DNA from: Trema orientale
Lineage: Eukaryota; Streptophyta; Magnoliopsida; Rosales; Cannabaceae
DNA length: 64,000 nt
Reading direction: 5' to 3'
NCBI GenBank assembly: GCA_002914845.1
Contig: JXTC01000003.1
Location: forward strand, 3,203,828 to 3,267,827
A program made the position numbers and the translations under genes. Below, piece by piece: positions 23,643-36,441 of the stretch (the first letter of the stretch is position 1; each line of letters opens with the position of its first letter). A model generated the notes under the pieces. It was not told the origin of the DNA. It was given only the letters and a program-made list of their open reading frames with translations, and did not search any database.

Positions 23643-24670
23643 TCCTTCTCATTGCAATTGTATATACATCTTTCTTGCCATCTAGAGGTAAAATTACGCC
23701 CTAGCTTATTATATGAAAGTTAACCATCAACATCAATTTTGATAGCCAATTTTATAGGGCCTTTCTTTTTCTAGGCCGTGAATTTCTTGTCCTTGAGCTT
23801 GCCTTTGTACTTTTTTCCCCAATAATTTAATATAAGTTAATGTTAACTATATAACACAAAAAAAAAAAAAAAAAATCTGTAGTTGAATTTAGCCCATGTT
23901 TAGAGTAAATCCTTGTGCACTCAAGATCCCAAATTTTGTTGACTTTGATGGGCCATTTTCACCTGCTAGTTTTTCCTCTTTATTCAAATCGACATAATAG
24001 CACATATATTGATACTTGCTAATTGCACGTCCCCTTTGATACCCAGAACACCTGATGAGCCTAACAAAATATCAGAGCTTTCAATTTTGAGATGGATTTG
24101 ACATCAATTTTGCTTTTCAGGCTCCACTATATGTATACCCGACTTTGTCAAAGAATTTTCCTTGTTTATTTACCTGAATTCTGAGCTCTCTATGTGCCCA
24201 TGATTCAATTGTGCAACCATATTACTCTTGAGTTCCAATTTTGTACCCTTAAATGCTCCTTGCAGAGGTTGATATAGGGCAGTGCTGCTGAGCATGCAAC
24301 CTTTTCTTCAAAGAGAATGCCCAGTTATGCTTGAAGTTTTAATAGAACTCTTTCTTATACTTGTCTGTATTGCTGATATTGCTTTCTCCGTTTTTACGCA
24401 ACAGTTGTTTTAAGGATGTGAGGCTTGTTATTACTGTGAAATATGCATTTCCTTTCTGGGGGGCAGAAATGATAAGGGCTATGGTGTCCAGCCTCTAATA
24501 AAAGCTGGAATCTCTTCTCTAGCCAAATAAATTGTGCTTTATATTTGTCATTTTTTTCCAATGAAATTTTTGAGAGTGAAGTAGATAATGGCTTGAGTGG
24601 CCATCTATGAATTTTGGCCAGAAACTTTGTCCGGAAACCAAAGATCATGCAGTCTTGCAATAGTGCTCAA
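23643..24670 (+). other. 3' UTR of the heat-shock factor gene, possibly with an intron
   Basis: After the stop codon, tctagag is followed by a donor-like gtaaaa at 23688, and ctccttgcag precedes 24266, so a 578-bp 3' UTR intron is possible. An earlier poly-A region near 23830-23875 could instead end the transcript. Which one is used cannot be decided here. Confidence 0.35.
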
Positions 24671-25094
24671 ATCGAAATTAAAATCCAAGTGCGCAATTGC
24701 TTTACGCAAGGTTTCCTTGTGTTGTTATTATACCCATGTATTTACATATGTATTGTGTTTTCGGTACCGAGTTGGGGAAAGCTTATGTGGTAATGAGTGT
24801 TTATGAACACTAGATTATAATTAAAGTGGAAAAAAAAAGTCGCATTGGTAGGTGGTTTTAAAATTAGGGTGTCATTTCTCCTTATCTTAACATGGAGTTT
24901 CAAATTTTGACAATTATCACTTGGGAATGAAATCTTCCCACGGGTCAGAATTGGCACCTTTTGACCTTTCCTTACATGACCTTTCCCACGGATCATTACA
25001 CTTTACTAAAATGAAAAGAAAAGCTCCGAATATACCCAAAAGAGGTAATTTGCTAAAGTTAATTAGAGCTCAACAACTTAGGCATATACCTATG
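24671..25094. other. Spacer
   Basis: No feature that I can support. Confidence 0.5.
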
Positions 25095-26660
25095 GACGAA
25101 TGGTGGCAAAATGGGCTGGTGGGTCGGGCAATGCGGGTCTGGAGGTTCAGAAAATTTAAATAGGAGCCTAGCCCAGCTCGTAAGCCCACCTGGCTCCTAG
25201 GCAGGCCTGCCAGTACTTGGCTCGTTTTCAAAAAGATGAGAGTCCATCCCAGCTCGTAGACCCACCTGTCTTCTAGGCGCGTCGCCCGTACTTGGCAAAT
25301 ATAAACGTGTTCATATTGTACAAGATTATTACTTAAAAAATTTTAAAATAAAAATTATAAAAATAAATAACATGTTATTTAACTTAACTTGTATTGATAA
25401 AAATTCAAAAATAAGTATATAAGTTGATTGAAAAAAGTTAAAAAGAAAGATCTTAAGAAAATTATTTAGAATTATAATGAAAATATGAAAAAAAGTAAAC
25501 AAATAAATCAATTTGGAATTTAATTTTGTTGATTTAATTTTTGACTACTTTACTAAGAAAAACTCATTTGGATCAAACTTTAGTAAGGAAAACCTTACAA
25601 GTCACTGAAAATTTCAGCTAATTCTTTATTGAGAATAGTATGTTCATTTTACTTGGCTGCATGTTTCTAATCTTTAAGATATATTAGCGTCTCAACCATT
25701 TCATAGGTCAACGAAGTCCTTCGCTCTTCTACTATCCTCCTAATGGTGCTAAAAACAGACTATAAAGAAACCATAAACACTGGAATAGTTAACATGTTAT
25801 GCGCTAATTGTGCAAGCACCGAGAATCTTGATTGATGCATTTGTCACTATTCAAAACTTTGAAGTTCTCATCTTCAGGGTCGATGTCAAAATCTAACTCA
25901 ATATATTGGTTAAGCTAAGAGGATTGCAGTAGATTCATTGTTAGTAATGATTGACTTGGATTTGATGATGATAATGAGCCACACTCATGCACTTGAGAAG
26001 ATAATAAATATATTACTAATTTAATTAATTTGAGTTAGAATGATAATAAACGTATTACTAAATTAATTAATTTAAGTTAGAATGATAATAAACATTGTAA
26101 ATATTAACAAAATAATTGAAATTAAAAAAATAAGTATGATATTGAATTTGAGATATTTGAAAAATTGAAATTATACTTTGAATTGAGACCTGAGTTTTGA
26201 GAGGTAAGATACTTGAACAATGGAAGCTTTTTTGATTTTAAAAGAGTTAGAGATTAAAGAATATAATTATTTTATAATTAAGAAATTAGAGAATACAATT
26301 ATAAATTATAATTTGGTAATTAGATAATATAATTAGAAAGAAAAGAGAAATTTGAGAATATAATTGGAGAGATTGAGAATGAGAGAATAAGAGAGTATTA
26401 GGTTGAAAGTGTGAAAATAAAATAAGTGATAGGAGAGGGTATTTATGGGAATAGAAACTAGAAAGGTTTTTTTTATTTTTCCTTTAAATAAAATAAAATA
26501 ATTTGGAGGTGGAGAATATGCAGTCCTCCAACAGCTCCAAATCCCTAAACTTTAAGAGCTGTTGGTATTGATTTAAATCTAGGCCCAATTTTGTGCCGTA
26601 AAAGAACAAAAAAAAAAAAAAAGGTAATGTACATGCCCAGCCCGACTACAAATGTTCCCA
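25095..26660 (-). mobile_element. Relic of a hAT transposon with a C-terminal transposase piece
   Basis: The left end (ggtggcaaaatgggctggtg) resembles that of the repeat at 14505, and gcccagcccgac near 26638 may be part of the right end. On the minus strand, 25669-25760 encodes VFSTIRRIVEERRTSLTYEM followed by VETLIYLKD and a stop. This matches the conserved C-terminal dimerisation region of plant hAT transposases (usual pattern FSTGGRxxxxxRxSLxPxxVEALxCxxDW). The final Trp position is a stop and nothing upstream remains recognisable. The rest is AT-rich filler, so this is a dead element with approximate borders. Confidence 0.55.
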
Positions 26661-27478
26661 TCGGTTAAGCTACTAATAAAATTCTATTTTGTTTTTTACT
26701 TTTTTTTATGAAATGTATTTCTTACTTTTTGCCAACTACAAAAATATGATAAAGTCTACTTTGTAGTAAAAGAGGATAATTATATTTTAATAAATTGCAT
26801 TTGAATTGTTTGTTCAATTTACACATTTTATTTTGGTTATCAAGCACCAATTGACCACTGAGTTTATGAAAAATACTCTTTAAACTACAATTTTTTTAAG
26901 TAATATAAATTTGAAGATTATTTACATATCAAAATTAATAATTAAATAAACATTTAAAACAATATATAGGTCTTTTTGTATATTTTAATTATTTTAAATT
27001 TAATTAATTTTTTTTACATATATACTTTAAAGTTTAGAATAGTATCTTGGTAAATGGTCACCAATTAACTCAAAAGTATATATTTGCCACAAATTTTAAA
27101 TTTGAAGATGAATGAATGATAATAACCAAAAAGTAGAGGGATAGGCTATAGTGGAACCCTCTATTTTAGTCATATGTGAGACCGTTTCTTCCTAGCCATT
27201 AGATTAGTATCCAATAGTCCAGATCTTGTATTGGGCGAAAACTTATTGTGCACTATTAACATCTTAATATTTTATCCCATTTTAACATTTTAACATGGTC
27301 TCTTTGGACATTTAACACCCTATGCCTTATGAGCCGTCATCTCTCTCTAGTAACCCTTCATTTGAAAAAAAAAAGGAGAAAAATCTTGGAAGATCGACTA
27401 ATATAGATGCTTCTCTACTCTTCTTTGTCTTTGTCGTCATTGTGCATAAGGCCTGAAGTTGTAGAGAGAAGAGGAATA

Positions 27479-30400
27479 TGTTAAGTCCATAAAAATAGAG
27501 TTATCTAGTACTATTTTGCCTTAAGTTTTGTCATGTTCTTGTTTATATTAAGTTGTTTCAATTGTTTTTCTTGTTGTTTTAATGTTTTGTTTGTTTGTGT
27601 TGATAGAAGAATAAAACAAGAGTGTTTGATATGAATTAAGATGAATCTGTGCCTTATAAATGGGCATTTCAAACTATTAAGATCGAAGTTGAATTTGATA
27701 TCGTCGTAACGCAATAAAAATGAGGCAAATCAGAGCTAAAACGAAGAAATGGCGCACCCAAGAAGTTGCGGCGCCAGTCCAGCAGAAAAGTGGTGCGGTA
27801 GTGCCAACTCTCATGAAGTTTTGGTACCACAGTGCCAAAAATGGTACTGCAGTGCCACCCTTTGCATCCTATGTCAATAATAGACGGCTAAGATCAACTT
27901 TTTGACGATCTAGGGGTCCAAATTCAGCCTACCTTAAGTTCGCAAGAGCTACCTATTTAAAACCCTAAAAAGAGGCATGTTGGGATAGAGAGAAAGAGAG
28001 TGTGACAGCCATGGAAGGAGAGAAAGAAGAAGATGAAGACATGCTCCAACCTACTCTATTTTTTGATTTCCTCATCAACATCAATATCATAGTTTGTTCT
28101 TAGCTTTTTCTCTTTATTTTCTTGTAAGTTTTTTTTTTATATTTTTAATATTTAGAGAATAGTATAATTGAGAGCAAATCTTTGAGGAGAATTCAAGGGA
28201 GCAAAAACCAGGCTTGGAGGAGGAGATTGACAATCTCCATAAACACCTTTAAGCTCTTCAAAGAGAAAGAATTCTAAAACTCTTTTCTCTCTAATATTTT
28301 GTATTTCTTGAATTCATTGTATTGAAATGTTATTGTTCTCAATTTATATTATGAATTAAATTCTTTTTTATCTAGTTTTACTATGTGAACTAATCTTGTA
28401 TCTTGTGTTTGTTTATTTCTCTCCTCTTTTATTAATCAAATCTATTGTTGAGTTATTTGTTTTACCTTGTACTTATTGCTTCTATTTAATTGATCACTAA
28501 ATAGATTGTTGAGTGAAATTTCTATGAGTTTAGAAAAAAAGATTAGAAATTTGGACTTAAGTAAAACAACATAAGATTACTTAGTTTGGGGTAAGTTTGT
28601 ATATGATAAGAATATACCGATGTGATTTGTGTAACTTCTTTGAGAATAACTAAACTTAATGAATCAAGTCAATTTATGTTAGGAGTAATATATTAGCTTG
28701 TCTAGGTATTTTCACTTATGTCTTGGAAAGGAGTTTGTGAATACATTCGAATTCTCAATTAACAACTCTAGTAGATTAATTAATTTAAGAGAGTAATTGT
28801 AAAAAGAATGGTTGGAGAATTAGTAAACCTAGACATTTTTCTTATTGATTTATCTTTTATTCATTTGTATGATAATTTAGTTTCTTTTATTTTATTTATT
28901 CAAAATCTGTATTTCGGTTGTTTGGATAAAGTTAGAATTGAGATAATTTTAGTACTTAGCTTAGACTTAGTAATCAATTTTTGTAGGTTCGACACTCTTA
29001 ACTCCTAAATCTATATTACTTGTGACTGTGTGTACTTATACGAGAGTGTGTGAATTTATAGTTGTGCATTCCAACCAGCAAGTTTTTGACACTATTATCA
29101 GGGATTGAAACACTATTTCTTTATTGATATTAATACTAATCAATTCTAATTTTACTTCAAACTGTTCCTTTTTGACTTTTTTTTGTTTGTTTGTGAGGTT
29201 CACGATACTAGCTAAGGTAAGATTTCACCAAAGTCTCATAATATTTTCCTAATATAACTTGAAACTTTTACACATAGCGAGGGAAAGATTCAATAGATAA
29301 GGCTTAGTAGAGAACCTGACCACGAATTACCCAAGTGGTACCAACTCAAAGTGTTTATGAAAGGTTTGAATCCTACAAGTAGGAGTTAGGTTGAAAATAG
29401 ATATGGCTTCCCAATTTGTGAAGAAAGATCTGAAGATGAAGCCTATCAAATGATGGAGGACTTGGTAAAGTTTGATTTGGAATTTTTTTTATTTTGAAGA
29501 GTCTTCAAGGGAACTTGAAGAAGAACCTCAAGACATATTGGCAGATGAAGTCTAACATACCAATGATTTGGCCGCATTATTGGTCTACACAAGTATACCA
29601 CCGACAGAGTCTTGTTTGCTATTAGAGCCATCATCTTAACACTACACTCTTTACAAGCTTGAACCAAAAGTAAAATTTCCCTTTGAAGCCGATCATTTGA
29701 AATCAAGCCACTTTGGATATATAAGCGATAGTTATCTACACCCGGTCAAGCTTGAGGATAATTGCAATAAAGACCCATTCGTGGTAGTGTATGCCACACT
29801 TTATGGGCGATAACTGCTCTTTGATGAGTGTTCACTTAAGTCAAGCCGAAGACGATAACTCAAGTGCTTCTTGGGAGGCAACCGAAGTGTTTACCTTTTT
29901 ATGTTCATATGTTATTTTTCTATGTTCATGTTTTGTGCAATCCAAGGAGTTAGTGCCATTTCAAGAAGATCAAGCTTCATGGCTATGTGTCAATGAGAGG
30001 AGTATCCTTAAACTCATTCTTTTGTTCTTTAATTTCCCAATATTTTGCATGCTAAGTTTGGGGGATAGAGTAAATCTTGTTGGATTGTACTAGTATTTAT
30101 TTATTTGTTATTGTATATTTATTTTCTTAGTTATATAATTGTGTATTTGAATAATTAGGGGTATTCTGTACTTTCTTTGATGATTACTGTATTCCAATGG
30201 TAAAAATTTGGGGCGAATTTGTGCATGACTTGTTGAAAAATGTAGATATTGGCTTAGTTTTATGAATAACTCTTGCATTAGTTCTATTTTGATTAAGAAA
30301 GTCTATATTTGAGCATAATGCCTTTATCTTTGATTTGTGGATGAATATAGAGAATGTTTATGTGAATATGATATTTTGATAGTGTCACAAGTGCTAGAAT

Positions 30401-31114
30401 TTGCTTGATAATCTATTAAGGCGAAATCCTAGATACCATTTCATCAAGGAAGGGATTAAGGTAATCTTTAGATCGTTTGAGCCTTTCAAGCTAACCATGA
30501 TATATTTTATCCCTAGTACACCTATTTTGAGCCTTGTAAAGCCTTTTCTTTTTCAATTACACATACATTAGTTGAACCTAAAATAATATCATTCAACCTT
30601 TACCCCTTGAGCATATTGATTGTTTTTATTGAATTATTTTAAGTTACGCTATGTTATGGGAGGATGGGTGGAGTGAAATTGAAAAAAAAAAGTGTTATAC
30701 ACTTATTTATGAACGAAAGAAACAAGTTTGGGAATGTGCAATTCAAAAACCAAAAAAAAAAAAAAAAAAGAAATAAGTGTTGGGCTAAGTGTTGATGGAA
30801 GAAAGAAAAATTTAAATTTTAGTGGTGTGTTACTTGGTGTATAAAGGAATAGCTCTATACAAGTCCTAGAGTTAATGTGCTTAAGGGTGATTTGAGCTCA
30901 CTTTACCTAAATCATCATACCATCACCTAAGCTAATATTACAACATTAATGAAGACCTTTTGATCCTTGGTGTTGTGTTTATCTGCATTAGTGAAAATAG
31001 ATTTGAAAAGCAGACTTATGGAACTTAATTGTTATCTTTGAGATTTTGTGTTTAATATATGTTTGCATAAACTTATCTAGATTTCACATAATGATAGGAA
31101 AAAAGTATTTACAA

Positions 31115-31147
<33 letters not shown>

Positions 31148-32925
31148 GAAAATTCGATCTGAGATGTGACATGCTCTTGAGTTATTCTTAATACCTAGCT
31201 AATATTTACACTTTTCTTTAAGTTATGTTATTATATGAATATTAAGGAATCAATTGGAAATTATCATTATCGGTATAATACCTCTTATGTATTTTTTTGT
31301 ATTTTTCTTTCTCTTTTGCTCGAGGACTAGCAAAATATTAAGTTTGGAGGTGTGTTAAGTCCATAATAATAGAGTTATCTAGTGTTATTTTGTCTTAAGT
31401 TTTGTTATGTTCTTATTTATATTAAGTTATTTCAATTATTTTTCTTGTTGTTTTGATATTTTCTTTGTTTATGTTGATATGGAAATGAAACAAGGGTGTT
31501 TGGTATGAATTAAGGTAAATTTGTGTCTCACAAATGGGCATTTCAAACTATTGAGATCGAAGTTGAATCCGATACGGTCGTAACACAATGAAAATAAGGC
31601 AAATCAGAGCTAAAATGAAGAAATGGCGCACCTGGGAAGCTGTGGTGCCAGTCCAGTAGAAAAGTGGTGCTGTGCCAACTCTCAAGAAGTTTTGGTGCAG
31701 CAGTGCCAAAAATGGCGCTGTAGTGCCACTCCCTATGTCCTAGGTCAATAATAGACGGCTAAGATCAACTTTTTGACGATCCAAGGGCCAGATTCGGCAT
31801 GCCTTAAGTTTGCAAGAGCTACCTCTTTAAAACCCTATCTTTGGGGTAGAAAGAGATATATTGGGATATAAAAAAAGAGAGTGTAGCAGCCATGGAAGGA
31901 GAAGAAGAAGAAGATGAAGACATGCTCCAACCTACTCCATTTCTTAATTTCCTCATCAACATCAACATCATAGTTTGTTCTTAGCTTTTTCTCTTCATTT
32001 TCTTGTGAGTTTTTCTTTGTATTTTTCATATTTAGATAGTAGTATAGTTGAGAGCAAATCTTTGAGGGAAAATTCAAGGGAGCAAGAACTAAGCTTAGAG
32101 GACGAGATTGATAACCTCCATGAACACCTTCAAGCTCTTTAAAGTGAGGGAATTCTAAAACTCTTTTCTCTTTGATATTTTGTATTTCTTGAATTCATTA
32201 TATTAAAATGTTATTGTTCTCAATTTATATTATGAACTATATTCTTTTTTGTCTAGTTTTACTATGTGAACCAACCTAGTATCTTGTGTTTGTTTATTTT
32301 TCACCTCTTTTATTAATCAAATCTATTATTGAGTTATTTGTTTTATCTTATACTTATTGCTTCTATTTAATTGATCACTAAATAGATTGTTGGGTGAAAT
32401 TTCTATAAGCTTGAAAAATGGATTAGAAATTTGGACTTAGGTAAAATAATATAAGATTACTTAACTTAGGGGTAAGTTTGCATATGATAGGAATATAACT
32501 ATGTGACTTCTACAACCTCTTAGAGAATTACTGAACTTAATGAATCTAATTAATTTATGTTAGGAGTAACATATTAGCTTGTCTAGGTATTTTCACTTAT
32601 ATCTTGGAAAGGAGTTTGTAAATACATTCAAATTCTCGGTTGATAACTCTAGTGGATTAATTAATTTAATAGAGAAATTGTGAAGAGAATGGTTGGGGAA
32701 TTAGTAAACCTAGATATTTTTCTTATTGAGTTATCTTTTATTCATTTGCATGATAATTTAGTTTCTTTTATTTTATTTCTTCAATATCTATATTTCAGTT
32801 GTTTGGATAAAGTTAAAATTGAGATAATTTTAGTACTTAGCTTAAACTCCTAAATCTATATTACTTGTGACTGTGTGCACTTGCACTGGACTGTGTGAAT
32901 TTATAGTTGTGCATTCTAACCAACA
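27479..32925 (+). mobile_element. LTR retrotransposon fossil (Ty3/gypsy-like, non-autonomous)
   Basis: The two LTRs lie at 27479-29080 and 31353-32925, both TG...CA, flanked by near-identical 5-bp duplications (gaata and gaaca). After the 5' LTR comes a worn primer site resembling the tRNA-Asp type used by many plant gypsy elements; before the 3' LTR is a purine tract (aagtttggaggtg). The internal part is only about 2.3 kb, with no recognisable polymerase, so it depended on relatives. By eye the first 290 bp of the LTRs differ at about one base in nine, implying an insertion several million years old. It is clearly broken. It interrupts the long repeat whose other copy (44.8-48.8 kb) lacks it. 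Confidence 0.88.
31112..31143. repeat. (AC)n microsatellite
   Basis: About fifteen AC units in a row within the internal part of the LTR fossil. Confidence 0.9.
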
Positions 32926-34642
32926 GAACACCAAGAACTTCTTCGATCACCTTTCCTTTTTCAACTCGCGAATAAGGCTGATTGTATATCAATTTCGAGT
33001 TCAAAATGTCAAGTAATTCTTTGTTTTTGAATAATTTTTGGTTTCAAATTTCCGATTTTGGGATTTCGGGATTCAGTGTTATATCTTTGATTTGTTACTA
33101 TAAAATTAATCATGATCAATTCATGCCTTTAATCAGTGAAAAAAATTGATGCAACTCAACGAAATAAACTGCATTCATTAAGTAAAGAAATTAAGAAATA
33201 GCATTATAAAGATTAAAAAAGGTCTAAAAATTAGTGAAAAATGTGAAACATATTTCTTTGTAAGTTTGTGACACTTTTGGTATATATGATGAAATGTGCT
33301 TTAGAGTTCCGAGCTTCAATCAAACTAGGCTTTTTGCCAAAATCCATATAATGATGAGAGCATTCACTTCCAAAATCACATATTGCCATTCTGTTGAGTT
33401 ACCATCTCCACCAAGCCGATTTAGAGACCATATCCCTTAAACAAATCTGAAATAGTAGTGTTAGAAATAAACTCTGATTGAACTAAATCCAAAATATCTT
33501 TCATAATCTTGGGCAACTTATAAAACAAATTCTTAGTCACTTCACCCCTATATTACATCAAAATTAACCTTAGCAGATGCTTATTGTGGTTTAATGTATA
33601 TATGATTCAATCAATTTGAGCATCATTTGTATAATTCATTGAACCCAGTTGTATATTCTTAATTTTTTCTTGAGTATTGATGATTGAACATTTATTTGAT
33701 AAGAGTAAGCTATGATGCATGTGGGGTTGGAACTTGGTAAAATTGAGATTACATAGCTTTATTGCTATAAACAAAAATTTACAGTAGTTAAGGTGATTAC
33801 AATTAATGAAATGTTTGCCTGATATAAATATGGTGGAACAACTTGAAGTTTCTGAAAAGATAAAAACTCTTTGTTATCAATATTTCAAAAAACCTACCTA
33901 ATCCTGCTGTGTACCCATCGATATTATGGTTATATAATAAGCTACAATATTAGAAAAGTATGTTTGCAACTTGCTACATTAAAAGTGTGTTTAAATCCCG
34001 GTTAAGTTGTTAAGCTGGGTTTTTATGACGGGTTTACAATTTTGTAGCTAGACATAGACAAAGTACACTAACCAAAACCAGAACACACAAGTTTGAAATT
34101 TTTGCCACTAATGATCATCATTTCTAATTTCAACAACCAAAATTCCACATATCAACTTTGGAGTGCATATATGTATAGAGTACTCATACATAAAAATTGT
34201 TTCTCATTGATATATCTAACACCTGTCAACTTTGGAATGACAATATATCTATATAGTGCTCACACATGAAAATTTTATTTATACAATTTGGTCATCTAGT
34301 AATTTCTTAATGTTTTATGCTAATTATTATCATTTCTTGACGATTGTTAACAATGCTATGGACTATGGCTACTCAAAAATTTTGTTTTGAGTTGTAGAAA
34401 CTAGAATCAAACTCAAAAAGAAAGAGAGAAGAAATCATTGCTTTGAACAAAAAAGCACAACTTTCATGTGACCTTAGAACTTGGTAGGATCTTATCACTT
34501 GATAAAGAAGACAATGATCTTGGTTTAGAGCTTTGTGCCCTTTCTATGAATTCCGATGCTTAATATTAAGAGCTATTATATTAACGAGTTAGAACAAAAT
34601 TACAAAGCTGAGTTGATAGTCTAAACCAAAACAATTTACGAA

Positions 34643-34658
34643 GTTAGTTTTCATGTTT
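34643..34658 (-). other. Empty site for the SINE at 45397-45520
   Basis: On the minus strand this reads aaacatgaaaactaac, one copy of the sequence that flanks the SINE on both sides in the right-hand repeat copy. Confidence 0.85.
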
Positions 34659-36441
34659 GGTTAATGATTAGTTGTTTTATCCAAGAACTGCTAGAACCTC
34701 TTTTTTAGTACTATGTGAGACCTTTCATTCTTAGCTATTGGATTAGGATCTGATAATCCAGATACTTTATTTGGCAAAAACTTATTGTGCACTATTAACA
34801 CCTTAATATTTTTATATTAAACATTATGATTTAACATTAAACACCATCAAATTGATGTTTGATTTTTTTTTTTTTTGGCTAAACGACATTTAAAGCTTGT
34901 GCCTCAAAATCTATCTCTATTTCGATATACAACTTGAATTGAAAAGACCTACGTTCATCCCCTAACAATAATAAAATAAAATCAAAAGGAAAGAAAAATA
35001 GAGAGGATGAAAATTTAGAAGAAAATCTGGAGTCAAAGATTGTATTATCAATTTAATTGTCTGCAATACTGAAGCTGCAATATCATAGAGCGAGACTTAT
35101 TTGTAAAGTTCTGTTTATTTATTATTTTAGAGCCCTAATTTTAGAGTGAGGAAGTGGTAATAGTCCTTTATCAGATATCATCTGATGGCATTCTAAATAT
35201 TTTTGAATTGCTTCTGTGAACGTGAGTATTCAATATAAAGTTCATTCTGGAGGATCTTTTCTTAATTAGTAGTCAGGTCAACTCTTGAAATTTTACTCTG
35301 TTGGAATATTATGTTTTTTTTTCTCTAAAAAATAATTCTTAGTTAGTATTTGATGAGTGATTAATTTACTCACAAATCAACTATCATTCAATTCAAATAA
35401 TTGTGAGTTCTTAAGCATTTCTCTTGGTTTGATGTGTTTTTATTTTATTTTTGTAATTCTTGTGAATAAATGAGAATTAAGATGAATTTGTACCAAATAT
35501 TGGTATTTCAACCCTTTTAATTGAAGTTAAGTCCGATACAAATGCGTCGTAATGAAAATCAGGCAAAACAGAGCTAAAATGACGAAACAGCACACCCGAG
35601 AAGCAACTGTGCTCATGCTGAAAATGGGCTGCGCGGCCGCGCCATTCTTTGCCACAAATGAGCCAAAAACCTGAGACAGTTGTGCGGCTGCACCACCCAG
35701 GCACCGTACAAGCTAACTTTTACTCCTCTTTGACTTATTTTGAGCCCTTAATCCATTTTTCATTGAATGGCAATGATGTGGCCATGATATTAGAGGGATT
35801 TTGAGGGTCAATAGCCTTAGAGATGGAGGAGGCAAAGGGAGAGAAGGCTAGAGGAGAAACTAGAGAGAAACATCGAGAATTCCTAGAGAGAAAAGAGCTT
35901 GGAGTTGAAGATCTCTTGAAGATGCTTGGAAAAGATTAGTGAAGGATTGAAGGCTTGAAGTTCATCTCCACAAAGAGTTTTTCTTTTTCTTTCACTCTCT
36001 TCAAATCGTGATAGAAATTTGTATTGAGAATTCTATATTTTCATTTATGGATTTTTTGTTAAAATTAGTAATAGATTCATCAGTGTTGAGCTAGATTTCA
36101 TATGTTAGGACTTAACATAGCTTTGTTTGCACTACAATTTGAGTATTTTATTGATTGTTGGTTTATGTTTCATTTATAATTCATTTATGTTTCTCTAGAC
36201 TTAATGCTTCTAATATATAGGGCCAATATATTAGTTGATCTTGGATTGTGATATTGATGCTTGGGAGAGATTGATTTTGTAGTCTAGAAGTGAGAAACAT
36301 AGTCTAGGTTATCATGAGACCGGAGAGAGATCGATTTCTAGATAATCATCTTAGGATTTAGATTGTCATGAGTCTGGCAGGAGATTGACATCTTGATTAC
36401 TAAACTAAGGGCTAAACTTAATGAATGTGTGAATAGACAAG

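Larger units (their letters stand above)
27130..35110 (+). repeat. Long repeat, left copy (interrupted by an LTR retrotransposon)
   Basis: Sequence outside 27479-32925 matches, in inverted orientation, 44.8-48.8 kb. Landmarks are the end segment with ccctctattttagtc and gattagtatccaatagtcc (27150-27250), the leader-like gaagttgtagagagaagagg (27455), gatttccgattttggg (33045), and caagttcaccaagccgattt-like stretches near 33410. The first segment recurs in the same direction near 34695-34860, so each copy has directly repeated ends, like LTRs, but I see no primer site, polypurine tract or coding region to prove that. I leave the family open. Landmarks differ between copies at scattered bases, so the duplication is old. 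Confidence 0.6.

Noticed and set aside
29791-30093. Open frame of 100 codons inside the LTR fossil
   Set aside because: It lies in the internal part of a broken retrotransposon and is not a host gene.
31112-31143. AC repeat as a regulatory or Z-DNA-forming element
   Set aside because: It is an ordinary microsatellite inside a transposon fossil with no gene nearby.
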